Shown in pieces: positions 43,398 to 51,749 of a stretch of 64,000 nt of DNA. This DNA is from Castellaniella daejeonensis. GTDB taxonomy: Bacteria; Pseudomonadota; Gammaproteobacteria; Burkholderiales; Burkholderiaceae_B. A model generated the notes under the pieces. It worked only from the letters and a program-made list of their open reading frames with translations. It had not been told where the DNA came from and did no database searches. The stretch spans positions 248,001-312,000 of the forward strand of contig NZ_BAAAFN010000015.1 of NCBI RefSeq assembly GCF_039523555.1, in the 5' to 3' direction. The position numbers and the translations under genes were made by a program. Every line of letters begins with the position of its first letter. Position 1 is the first letter of the stretch.

Positions 43398-43886
43398 TCA
43401 GGATCTGTGCACGCTGGACAGACTCTTCGGGGCGTCCGTGGGCAGGGTGTCGGTCACCATGCCCTGGATGCGGTGCGATTTGCCGCGGAACAGCGCGATG
43501 TCGCGGCCAGCCGTCAGGTTGTGGACCGTGATGTCGTAAACCCCGGTGCGGCCCCCCTGGGTGCGGGCCTCGGCGCGCGCCTGCAGGCGGTCGCCTTCGT
43601 GGGCGGGCGCCAGGAAGTCGATGTGGCAGGCCGAGGCCACCGTGTTGTGGTTGTCGCTGTTGCAGGCGTAGGCAAAGGCCGTGTCGGCCAGTGTGAAGAT
43701 CATGCCGCCGTGGCAGATGCCGTGGCCATTGAGCATGTCGCCGCGCACGGTCATGGACAGGCGCGCGCTGCCGGGCGCGATGGAATCCAGGCGCATGTCC
43801 AGCGCCTGCGCGGCGCGATCGCGGGACCACATGGCGGCAGCCACGGTTTCGGCCAGGGTCTGGGGTGCGAGTGCTTCATGCGTCAT
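43398..43886 (-). CDS. paaI: Hydroxyphenylacetyl-CoA thioesterase
   Basis: Hotdog-fold thioesterase of 162 aa with the PaaI signature NGHGICHGGMIFTLADTAFAYA (HGG motif with the catalytic Asp further on). It releases CoA from dead-end ring-hydroxylated phenylacetyl-CoA products and so protects the CoA pool. It overlaps the end of paaH by 11 bp. Confidence 0.94.
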   Translation of the reverse strand: MTHEALAPQTLAETVAAAMWSRDRAAQALDMRLDSIAPGSARLSMTVRGDMLNGHGICHGGMIFTLADTAFAYACNSDNHNTVASACHIDFLAPAHEGDRLQARAEARTQGGRTGVYDITVHNLTAGRDIALFRGKSHRIQGMVTDTLPTDAPKSLSSVHRS

Positions 43887-45402
43887 GGAGAGGTTTTCCC
43901 GAGTGGATGGCGGTTTGCAGGGCGATGCAGGGGCGGTACCGCTCGCCGTCGCTGCGACGCAGATGATTCAGTACTGCGCCGATCGTACCGGCGCCGATGC
44001 GGTTGCACCAGTCCAGCGGCCCCAGCGGATAATTCACGCCCAGCCGCATGGCCAGGTCGAGATCGGCAGCGCTGCAGACGCCCTGGTGGACCGTGTCGGC
44101 GGCTTCGTTGATCAGCATGGCGACGGTGCGCATCACCACCATGCCGGGTGCATCCCGGATGGGGGCGACTTCGAAGCCCGCCGCCTGGAGCAGGCCAATG
44201 GCTTCCCGGCGTGCCGGCTCGGGGCATTGCCGGGCGGCAGCCAGGGGCAGGCAGGAAGCCGTGGCCGGGTCCAGCGCCAGGTCCAGCAGCAGCGTGGCGG
44301 GCTGGTCCAGGTCGCGGGCGCGTTCGGTGGCGCTGCGGCCGTCGGTCAGGTACAGGATGGCTTCGCCGGCGCGCGCGACGCGGCAGTCCCGGGCGGCGGG
44401 GGCGGTTTCGAACGCGATGCCGCGCGCACGCAGGCGCTCGGCCAGCGCGCGCGCCAGCGGCGTGTCGCCATGGATCGACAGGGTATCCGGGCAGGGGTGC
44501 GGGGCGGCCAGCCGCGGCTGGGGGGGCGGCGCATCCGGCCGGTAATCGTGGAAGCCGCGTCCGGACTTGCGCCCCAGGCGTCCGCCGTCGACCAGTTCCT
44601 GCTGCAGCATGGATGGCTCGAAGCGCGGTGCGTGGTGGAAGGCAGTCCATACGCTGCGGGAAACAGCTGCGTTCACATCCTGGCCGATCAGGTCGGTCAG
44701 TTCGCACGGGCCCATGCGGAAACCGCCGCAGGCCCGCATGATGTGATCCAGCGTGGCCGGATCCAGGACTTGTTCCTGAAGCAGGCGCAGGCCTTCGGCG
44801 TAGAAGGGGCGGGCCACGCGGTTGACGATGAAGCCGGGCGTGGAGCGGGCCGATACCGGCGTCTTGCCCCAGGCCGCCGCGGTATCGGACAGGGCCCGGG
44901 CCGTGGCCGGGTCGGTGTCCAGGCCGGAGACGATCTCGACCAGCGGCATGCGCGGCGCCGGGTTGAAGAAATGCATGCCGCCCAGGCGTTCCGGATGGCG
45001 CAGTCCCGCGCCGATGGCGGTGACGGGGATGGACGACGTATTGGTGGCCAGCAGGCAGTCCGGGGCCACGATGCCTTCGAGCGCCCCGAACAGGGCGGTC
45101 TTGGCGTCGAGCCGCTCGACGATGGCTTCGACGACCAGGCCGCACCCGGCCAGGCCGGCCAGGTCGTCGGCAGGGCTCAGGGCCTGGCCGGCGGCTTGTG
45201 CCAGGCCGGCATCCAGCTTGCCCCTGGCCGCCAGGGTGCGCAGGCTGTCCTGGATGCCGGCGATGGCCTGGGCCGCGGCGCCCGGGCGGGCGTCGTGCAG
45301 GCGGACGGGGTGTCCGGCCAGTGCCGCGACCTGGGCGATGCCGGCGCCCATGGTGCCGGCGCCAACCACGGCGACGATCGTACTGGGGTCCAGGGCAGCC
45401 AT
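43876..45402 (-). CDS. paaH: 3-hydroxyadipyl-CoA dehydrogenase
   Basis: NAD-dependent 3-hydroxyacyl-CoA dehydrogenase of 508 aa. It has the Rossmann motif VAVVGAGTMGAGIAQVAALAG, the catalytic His in GGMHFFNPAPRMPLVEIV, STPGFIVNRVARPF, and a duplicated C-terminal domain with LGVNYPLGPLDW. It oxidises 3-hydroxyadipyl-CoA in the phenylacetate pathway. It lies 4 bp downstream of paaG in the minus operon and overlaps paaI. Confidence 0.94.
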   Translation of the reverse strand: MAALDPSTIVAVVGAGTMGAGIAQVAALAGHPVRLHDARPGAAAQAIAGIQDSLRTLAARGKLDAGLAQAAGQALSPADDLAGLAGCGLVVEAIVERLDAKTALFGALEGIVAPDCLLATNTSSIPVTAIGAGLRHPERLGGMHFFNPAPRMPLVEIVSGLDTDPATARALSDTAAAWGKTPVSARSTPGFIVNRVARPFYAEGLRLLQEQVLDPATLDHIMRACGGFRMGPCELTDLIGQDVNAAVSRSVWTAFHHAPRFEPSMLQQELVDGGRLGRKSGRGFHDYRPDAPPPQPRLAAPHPCPDTLSIHGDTPLARALAERLRARGIAFETAPAARDCRVARAGEAILYLTDGRSATERARDLDQPATLLLDLALDPATASCLPLAAARQCPEPARREAIGLLQAAGFEVAPIRDAPGMVVMRTVAMLINEAADTVHQGVCSAADLDLAMRLGVNYPLGPLDWCNRIGAGTIGAVLNHLRRSDGERYRPCIALQTAIHSGKPLHDA

Positions 45403-45406
45403 GCGG

Positions 45407-46201
45407 TCATTCCCCCGTGAACCGGGCGGGCCGTTTTTCCAGGAAGGCGGCGACGCCTTCCGCGTAGTCGTGCCGCCAGCCCAGCTCGCGCATGATGCCG
45501 GCTTCCATCGAAAGCTGCTGCTCCAGCGTGTGCGAGGCGGCGGCGTGCATCGCCTGGCGCGTGCGCACCAGTGCGCGGGTCGGCGCCTGGGCCAGCTGCG
45601 TGGCCAGCCGGTCGATCTCGGCCTCGAAGGCATCGTCGGCAACGCAGGACCAGATCAGGCCCCAGTCGGCCGCCTGCCGCGCGGGCAGCCGCTCGGCCAG
45701 CAGGGCCAGGCCCATGGCGCGCGCCATGCCGATGCGCTGGGGCAGCAGCCAGGTGCCGCCGGTGTCGGGGATCAGGCCGACCTTGCTGAAGGCCTGCAGG
45801 AAATAGGCGGATTCGGCGGCGACGACCAGGTCGCAGGCCAGGGCGATCGAAGCGCCCGCACCCGCGGCGATTCCGTTGACGGCCGCCAGGGAAGGCACCC
45901 GGAGGTTCTGCAGGGCCAGGATCAGCGGCTTGTAGAAGGCCTCGACGGTGGCGCCCAGGTCGGGCGTCTGGCCGGCGCCGATCTGCATGGCGCGGTCGCC
46001 CAGGTCCTGGCCTGCGCAGAAGCCGCGGCCTGCGCCGCCCAGGACCAGCACGCGGACCGCGCTGTCGCGCTGGACGCGGTCCAGCGCGTCGCGTACCTCG
46101 AGGTGCATGGCTTCGGTGAAGCTGTTGAGCTTGTCGGGCCGTGCCAGGGTCAGGCGGGCGACGCCTTCGTCGATGGAAAAGCGGATGTTCTGGTAGGTCA
46201 T
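45407..46201 (-). CDS. paaG: 1,2-epoxyphenylacetyl-CoA isomerase
   Basis: Crotonase-fold enzyme of 264 aa closely resembling E. coli PaaG (GAGRGFCAGQDLGDR, SKVGLIPDTGGTWLLPQRIG, and the end AFLEKRPARFTG). PaaG turns the ring-epoxide of phenylacetyl-CoA into the seven-membered oxepin-CoA. Its presence implies that an epoxide is formed somewhere in the cell, although no PaaABCDE genes occur in this window. Confidence 0.94.
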   Translation of the reverse strand: MTYQNIRFSIDEGVARLTLARPDKLNSFTEAMHLEVRDALDRVQRDSAVRVLVLGGAGRGFCAGQDLGDRAMQIGAGQTPDLGATVEAFYKPLILALQNLRVPSLAAVNGIAAGAGASIALACDLVVAAESAYFLQAFSKVGLIPDTGGTWLLPQRIGMARAMGLALLAERLPARQAADWGLIWSCVADDAFEAEIDRLATQLAQAPTRALVRTRQAMHAAASHTLEQQLSMEAGIMRELGWRHDYAEGVAAFLEKRPARFTGE

Positions 46202-46233
46202 GGATGCGGGCCTTCTCGGATCGTGAGCGGTTG

Positions 46234-47901
46234 TCAGGCGTGGCGGCGGCGCTGCACGACCCGGAAGCGGTTGGCCACGAAGGCCGAATCCGCGTACGAG
46301 GCGTTGGCCGCCGGGTTGCCGCCCGTGCCGTGGAAATCGGAGAAGGCTGCCGACTGGTTCACGAAGACGCCGCCCGTCAGGTTGATGGACAGTGCGACCT
46401 TGGCGCGCCAGGACATCCGGACGGCGGCGTCCAGCACTGCGTCGCGGGTGCTGTAGACCGCGAGCGTCAGGGCGCCGTGCCGGCGCGCCAGGTCTTCGGC
46501 CAGCGCAAGGGCGGCGTCCGTGTCGTCGGCACGCACCAGGAAACTGATGGGGCCGAACTGTTCCCTGGCGTAGTGTCCGGAGTCCCGCGCGTCGCAGGCC
46601 AGCAGGGCCGGCGTGCGCGCCCGCGCCTGGGGGAAAGCCTCGTAGTGCAGTGCCTTGGGCGCCAGCACGACCTGGCCCATGCCGCCGCCCGCGGCCTCGT
46701 CGATGCGGGCCAGCGTGGCGTCGGACTGGATCGCGCCCAGCACGGCCAGGGCGGTCTCGGGTTTTTCCAGGAAGCGCTCGATCGCCTGGGCCAGGTCCTG
46801 TCCCACCTGGTCGAAGGATTTCCGGCCCTGGTCGGTATCGATGCCCTGCGCGGGGATCACGATCGCCTGGGACGTCGTGCACATCTGCCCGGAATAGAGC
46901 GACAGGGTGAAGGCCAGGTTGCGCAGCATGCCCGCATAGTCGTCGGTGGAATCGATCACGATGCTGTTGACGCCGGCGAGTTCTGCGTAGACCTGGGCCT
47001 GGCGGCAGTTGTCCAGCAGCCACTGGCCGAAGACGTTGCCGCCCGTGTAGTCGATCGAGCGGACTTCCGGGTGGGTGTACAGCGCGTGCGCGGTTTCGTG
47101 GTCGGGCGGCAGGCACAGGGTGACCAGATCCGGATCCAGGCCGTTTTCGGCCAGTACGGCGCGGATCGTGCGGACCGTGATGGCGGCCGGCAGGACGACG
47201 TTGCCGTGGGGCTTCAGGATGACGGGGTTGCCGGTGACCAGGGCGGCGAACAGCCCCGGATACGTGTTCCAGGTGGGGAAGGTCGCGCAGCCGATGACCA
47301 CGCCGACGCCGCGGCCGACGATTTCATAGTGCTTGCGCATGACCAGGGCCGGATGCTTGCCCTGCGGTTTTTCCCAGGTGGCCTCGGCGGGTATGAACGA
47401 CATTTCGCGCCAGGCGTAGGCCACGGCCTCCAGACCGCGGTCCTGGGCATGCGGGCCGCCTGCCTGGAAGGCCATCATCCAGCCCTGGCCGCTGGTCATC
47501 ATGACCGCATGAGCGATCTCGAAGCTCTGGCGGTTCAGCCGCTGCAGGATTTCCAGGCAGATGCCGGTGCGGCCTTCGGCGCCCAGTGCCTGCCAGGCCG
47601 GCATGGCCGCCAGGGCCGCCTGCACGAGGGCCTGGGGATCGGACTGGGGGTAGCGGATGCCCAGCGGCATGCCGTAAGGGGAAGTTTCATCTTCGTGCCA
47701 CCCGCACTGCCCCGGTTGGCCGAGTTCGAAGGGTTTGCCCAGATGCGCCTCGAAGGCGGCGCGGCCTGCCTCGGGCGCGTCTTCGCCGTAGGCCTTGGGA
47801 CTGGGCGATTCCGCGAACGCCGCCCAGTAGCCGCGCGTGGCGATGGCTTGCAGGGCGCGGTCGAGCAGGGGGCGGTGCGTGTCGAGCAGGGGATGCGGCA
47901 T
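46234..47901 (-). CDS. paaN: Phenylacetic acid degradation protein PaaN (aldehyde dehydrogenase family)
   Basis: Aldehyde dehydrogenase-fold protein of 555 aa matching the stand-alone PaaN type, without the MaoC hydratase half found in PaaZ. It has TFPTWNTYPGLFAALVTGNPVILKPHG, the catalytic Cys in LYSGQMCTTSQAIVIP, and the end of the fold in GTGGNPAANASY. It probably oxidises the ring-opened semialdehyde. GGAGGACCC precedes the ATG at 47901. It is the first gene of the minus operon. Confidence 0.93.
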   Translation of the reverse strand: MPHPLLDTHRPLLDRALQAIATRGYWAAFAESPSPKAYGEDAPEAGRAAFEAHLGKPFELGQPGQCGWHEDETSPYGMPLGIRYPQSDPQALVQAALAAMPAWQALGAEGRTGICLEILQRLNRQSFEIAHAVMMTSGQGWMMAFQAGGPHAQDRGLEAVAYAWREMSFIPAEATWEKPQGKHPALVMRKHYEIVGRGVGVVIGCATFPTWNTYPGLFAALVTGNPVILKPHGNVVLPAAITVRTIRAVLAENGLDPDLVTLCLPPDHETAHALYTHPEVRSIDYTGGNVFGQWLLDNCRQAQVYAELAGVNSIVIDSTDDYAGMLRNLAFTLSLYSGQMCTTSQAIVIPAQGIDTDQGRKSFDQVGQDLAQAIERFLEKPETALAVLGAIQSDATLARIDEAAGGGMGQVVLAPKALHYEAFPQARARTPALLACDARDSGHYAREQFGPISFLVRADDTDAALALAEDLARRHGALTLAVYSTRDAVLDAAVRMSWRAKVALSINLTGGVFVNQSAAFSDFHGTGGNPAANASYADSAFVANRFRVVQRRRHA

Positions 47902-48258
47902 GGGTCCTCCTGTGCCGGCCCATGGCGGGGCGGCATTTTTAGAAATACGAAACTTCATATTTGATGTCGATTAATGTATCACTTTTGGAAGGCAACTTTT
48001 CAATCAAACCTAATTTATCTTTTTTGGTGATGGATTCATCAAGCAATCGAATAACAAGGAAAATCAATGGTTTCATAGGGTGTTTTCGACGTTCATGGCG
48101 GTTTCTATCCATTCACTCTGGAAAACCCTAGGTCTCAAGCGATACAAATAATTTGACAGAAGCGTTATTCAAGTAACATGATTGAGCCGTGCCTGATCCG
48201 GATCGGGCCAGCAGGACCAGAACCTACCCTCGTACCCCCCATCCAAAGGAGCCCTTTC
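47902..48258. other. AT-rich divergent control region between paaN and the diiron-protein gene
   Basis: A 357-bp stretch with no credible gene and much lower GC than its flanks. It contains GATACAAAT (48141-48149) just before the plus-strand promoter at 48153, TGTATCA (47975-47981), an imperfect dyad AAATACGAAACTTCATATTT (47944-47963), and several poly-A/T runs. PaaX-type repression from here would control both operons. Confidence 0.6.
48153..48179 (+). promoter_or_regulatory. Promoter of the diiron protein-reductase-paaX operon
   Basis: A consensus TTGACA (48153-48158) and TAACAT (48174-48179) with a short 15-bp spacer. The GATACAAAT element ends four bases before the -35, well placed for a repressor. 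Confidence 0.55.
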
Positions 48259-49284
48259 ATGTCCAGCAAGGAACGCTTTTCGGACAAGATGGAATTTCCA
48301 CCCGAAATTGAACAGCCCAACGTCTATCCCCTGTCCTGGCATCGCAAGACCCAGAAGCTGCAAGAAGTCTGGGAAGCCTCGCTCAGGGAATACTGGGAAC
48401 CCGAGAAACTGCCCTGGGATACGCTCGACGTCGAGAGCTATTCCTGGGAAGAACGCGAATGCATCGCCTACTGGTGGACGCTGCTGTCCGTGTTCGATGC
48501 CTCCGCGCCCCCGGTCTTCGCCGAGGCCCTGATCAAGACCTACGAGGTCCATGAAGAAGACCCCGTGCGCAAGTGCTTCTTCTCGGTCACCAGCGACGAG
48601 CAGAACCACGAGATCATGTGCGGCCTGTCCATCACCAAGCTGCTCGATCATCCCGACCCGCTCACCTACGAGCCCAAGACCGACATCGGCCGGCGCCTGC
48701 AGAAAAACGCCAAGTGGCTGTATTTCAACGGCGCGCGCTACTGGAACGGCTACAAGAACGCCGTGCCCAAGTACGACCTGGCGGTGCTGTTCAGCTCCTT
48801 CCTCATGGGAGAGATCGCCGCCGCCACCATCTTCAAGCAGATGTACGAAAACTCGCGTGAACCGGTGTTCAAGGAAGCCTTCAAGAACATCGGCCGCGAC
48901 GAGGGCCGCCACATGGCGATCTGCATGGCCGTGATGGAGCGCGATTACCCGGGGCTCAGCGAAGAGCACAAGTCCGTCGTCACCAAGCAGATCCGCGCCG
49001 GCTACCTGTTCCTGTCGGCCGTGCTGTTCGAGCCGCCGATGGAATTCTGGGACCTGCCCGACGACTTCATCGCCACGCAGCGCGAAGCCGAGGCCATTGC
49101 CCGCGACGCCGGCTTTGGCATCCCCACCTACGAAGCCAAGCTCGAGAACTGGAAGAACGCGATGCTGAATCTCAAGGGCGTCCTGGACCGCTACGACATT
49201 CCGTTCCCCGCGATTCCGGAAGTCGGGATCACCGGGCACGAGATCTCGGACGTGGAAATGCAGGACATCATCCCGGTGTTCTGA
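48259..49284 (+). CDS. Ferritin-like diiron oxygenase candidate (single subunit, paa locus)
   Basis: All-helical protein of 341 aa with the two diiron hallmarks: E114-x2-H117 (SDEQNHEIM) and E215-x2-H218 (RDEGRHMA), plus bridging-helix Glu185 (LMGEIAAAT) and a first-helix acid (Asp80 or Glu89). It is not PaaA, PaaC or BoxB by sequence as I recall them. It is the first gene after the divergent promoter and is followed by a ferredoxin-type reductase, the usual partner of a diiron monooxygenase, and by PaaX. Inference: it inserts oxygen into phenylacetyl-CoA or a related aryl-CoA, replacing PaaABCD. Alternatives are an N-oxygenase or an R2-like oxidase. Confidence 0.85.
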   Translation: MSSKERFSDKMEFPPEIEQPNVYPLSWHRKTQKLQEVWEASLREYWEPEKLPWDTLDVESYSWEERECIAYWWTLLSVFDASAPPVFAEALIKTYEVHEEDPVRKCFFSVTSDEQNHEIMCGLSITKLLDHPDPLTYEPKTDIGRRLQKNAKWLYFNGARYWNGYKNAVPKYDLAVLFSSFLMGEIAAATIFKQMYENSREPVFKEAFKNIGRDEGRHMAICMAVMERDYPGLSEEHKSVVTKQIRAGYLFLSAVLFEPPMEFWDLPDDFIATQREAEAIARDAGFGIPTYEAKLENWKNAMLNLKGVLDRYDIPFPAIPEVGITGHEISDVEMQDIIPVF

Positions 49285-49389
49285 CCGGACGGGGCGCTGC
49301 GCGTCCCGCTCCCGCGGTCCATCCCGGCCCCGCCCGTGCCCCTGGCGGCGGGGCCACCTCCCAGAAAGTCGAAAGAAACGGAAGCTTTC

Positions 49390-50427
49390 ATGTCACGCAT
49401 CATCATCCAACCCTCCGGCAAGTCCGTGGAATGCAAGGACAGCGACACAGTCCTGATGGCCCTCGAAAGGGCCGGCTACGCGCTGCCCAACAACTGCCGT
49501 GCCGGCGCCTGCGGCGAATGCAAGGTCCGTGTCCTGGAAGGCCAGTACGACCAGGGGATGGTGCTGGACATGGCCCTGTCGGCAGAAGAGCGCCGCCAGG
49601 GCTACGGCCTGATGTGCATGGCCAAGCCCATCTCCGACGAGATGGTGATCGAATGGGGTACGGCCGATGCGCGGCCGAAGCTGTTTCCGCCGCGGGAAGG
49701 CGCGCTGTTCGTCCTGATCGAGCGCCGCGAGGTGGCCCGCCGCACCCTGGAGATCCGCCTGCGCCCGGTGGGCCAGCCGATCCGCTACTGGCCGGGCCAG
49801 TACGTCACGCTGGGCGACGAGCGCGCCGACATCCCCAGGCGGGCCTATTCGATCGCCAATGCGCCTCGCCCCGATGGCGAGATCACCCTGCAGGTGGCAC
49901 GGGCGGACGACGGGGTCACCAGCGCCTGGATCCACGACACGTTGCGGGTTGGCGACAGCGTCAAGATCAATGGCGCCTATGGCACGTTCATCGGCGATCC
50001 GTCCGCGGAAACCCCGGTGCTCTGCCTGGCGGCGGGCACGGGCCTGGCGCCCATCCTGGACCTGGCAGAGGCCGCGCTGCGGCGCGGCTATCGCAAGAAA
50101 GTGGACCTGATCTTCTCGGCCCGCACCGCAGAAGACGTCTATGGCCAGGGCATGATGGCCTGGTGGCGCACCAAGCATCGCAATTTCGACTATAAAATAA
50201 CCCTGACGCGCGAACAGCGGGAAGGCTACCTGGAAGGCCGCATCGATGCCATCCTGCCCAGCCTGTATCCCGACCTGTCCGCGCACAGTATTTTCATCGC
50301 GGGCAGTCCGGAATTCGTGGACGCCTGCGTCGCGGCGGTCAAGTCGCTGGGCGCGAAGGACGCACTCATCCACAAGGAAGGATTCTTCGCCATCCAGAAC
50401 ACCCGATCCGAAGGCCGCCAATCCTGA
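49390..50427 (+). CDS. Oxygenase reductase: N-terminal [2Fe-2S] ferredoxin plus FAD/NAD(P)H reductase
   Basis: Electron-supply protein of 345 aa. The ferredoxin domain (about 1-95) has Cys36, Cys41, Cys44 and Cys76. The reductase part carries the FAD motif RRAYSIANAP, the NAD motif CLAAGTGLAPILDLA and a C-terminal GSPEFVDA (in place of the usual CGxP). The order ferredoxin-FAD-NAD is that of phenol hydroxylase and methane monooxygenase reductases, opposite to PaaE, whose ferredoxin is C-terminal. It lies 105 bp after the diiron gene, its probable partner. Confidence 0.92.
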   Translation: MSRIIIQPSGKSVECKDSDTVLMALERAGYALPNNCRAGACGECKVRVLEGQYDQGMVLDMALSAEERRQGYGLMCMAKPISDEMVIEWGTADARPKLFPPREGALFVLIERREVARRTLEIRLRPVGQPIRYWPGQYVTLGDERADIPRRAYSIANAPRPDGEITLQVARADDGVTSAWIHDTLRVGDSVKINGAYGTFIGDPSAETPVLCLAAGTGLAPILDLAEAALRRGYRKKVDLIFSARTAEDVYGQGMMAWWRTKHRNFDYKITLTREQREGYLEGRIDAILPSLYPDLSAHSIFIAGSPEFVDACVAAVKSLGAKDALIHKEGFFAIQNTRSEGRQS

Positions 50428-50446
50428 AAACCACGCTCCGACCGCC

Positions 50447-51403
50447 TTGATTCCCGCCATCCAGCACCGCATCGACCGTTTCCGTCAACAGCAGCGAGTG
50501 CGCGCGGGTTCACTGATCATGTCGGTCTTCGGCGATGCCGTCCTGCCGCGCGGCGGCCGGATCTGGCTGGGCAGCCTGATCCACCTGCTCGAGCCCCTGG
50601 GCCTGAACGAGCGCCTGGTGCGCACCTCGGTGTTCCGCCTCGGCAAGGAGAAATGGCTGCGTGCCGATACCCACGGGCGCCGGGCCGAATACGTGCTGAC
50701 CGATTCGGGGCGCCTGCGCTTCGAGGAAGCCTCGCGCCACATCTATTCATCCCACGCACCGATCTGGGATCGCCGCTGGCGCCTGATCCTGGTAGTCGGC
50801 GAACTCGATGCCCGGCAGCGCGACCGCCTGCGCCAGGCCCTGCTGTGGCAGGGCTTCGGCAGCCTCGGAAGCGATTGCTTCGTGCACCCGTCGACGCACC
50901 TGGAGGCCGTCTACGATGCCCTCGAGGCCGACGGCCTGGGCGACATGCTGGGCAGCCTGCTGCCCCTGCTGGCGGCCGATGCTCGCATCACCCTGACGGC
51001 ATCCGACGCCGACCTCGTCGCCCGTGCCTGGAACCTGGAACGCCTGGCCGAGTCCTATGCCGCCTTCGTGGCCGACTACCTGCCGATCCTGGCCGAATTG
51101 CGGCGCGACCGCCGGACCCGCCTGGAACCCGAGGAGGCCTTCCTGACGCGGGTGCTGATGATCCATGATTACCGCCGCCTGCTGCTGCGCGATCCCGAAT
51201 TGCCGGAAGTGCTGCTGCCGGCAGACTGGCCGGGGCAGTCCGCGCGCATGGTGTGCCGCGAACTGTACCGCCGCCTGGCCGAGCCGTCCGAATGGCACCT
51301 GGACGCCCATATGCGGCTGGCCGACGGCACGGTGCCGGCGCGCCTGGAAGACGGCTTCGAGCGGTTTCCCTCCGACGATCCGCTGGTCTCGATCTCGCTC
51401 TGA
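50447..51403 (+). CDS. paaX: Phenylacetate-type transcriptional repressor PaaX
   Basis: Regulator of about 318 aa. It has the PaaX N-terminal winged helix (RAGSLIMSVFGDAVLP, NERLVRTSVFRLGKEKWL), the central PaaX domain and the C-terminal HDYRRLLLRDPELPEVLLPADWPG motif. In known systems PaaX represses paa operons and is released by phenylacetyl-CoA. The start is uncertain: TTG at 50447 restores the family's N-terminal helix, GTG at 50498 and ATG at 50519 would shorten it. It lies 20 bp after the reductase gene. Confidence 0.92.
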   Translation: MIPAIQHRIDRFRQQQRVRAGSLIMSVFGDAVLPRGGRIWLGSLIHLLEPLGLNERLVRTSVFRLGKEKWLRADTHGRRAEYVLTDSGRLRFEEASRHIYSSHAPIWDRRWRLILVVGELDARQRDRLRQALLWQGFGSLGSDCFVHPSTHLEAVYDALEADGLGDMLGSLLPLLAADARITLTASDADLVARAWNLERLAESYAAFVADYLPILAELRRDRRTRLEPEEAFLTRVLMIHDYRRLLLRDPELPEVLLPADWPGQSARMVCRELYRRLAEPSEWHLDAHMRLADGTVPARLEDGFERFPSDDPLVSISL

Positions 51404-51749
51404 TTCCCGGGCAGCCGCCTCTGCATCCGGCCGGCCACACGGCCTGGCAGCCTGTTTCAGGCCGTGATGATACAAATTTCAAGAAAAAAACCTTTTTTGC
51501 GTATTGTGTGGACAGGCCTGGATCCAGAGGGTGATCCGATGAATGGATGAGTTGGACCCGGGATTCAATTGATGGTTTTCCCGAATGGCTGTGGGTTATT
51601 CATCAGATCCTCTTGATCATCCTGCGCTTGTCCTCTATGTTTTCTCCGATACCAAATATGATGATTAAAAAATCGATTTGTAATATATCGGGATCGTAGG
51701 CCCTCCGCCATGCGCGGAACGGCATCGCGTCCCGGCAAGGAGACAAGCC
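51404..51749. other. AT-rich leader of the liv operon
   Basis: A 346-bp stretch without a gene. GATACAAAT (51469-51477) and GATACCAAAT (51648-51657) repeat the element seen at 48141, so PaaX may also act here. An A-rich/T-rich run at 51481-51497 could form a weak hairpin after paaX. The end of the region (51660-51690) is the most AT-rich and probably holds the liv promoter, but I see no clear hexamer pair. Confidence 0.55.

Noticed and set aside
48259..49284. Labelling the diiron protein as PaaA
   Set aside because: Sequence does not resemble PaaA or PaaC, and the PaaB, PaaD and PaaE partners are missing.
49390..50427. Labelling the reductase as PaaE
   Set aside because: The ferredoxin domain is N-terminal, opposite to PaaE.
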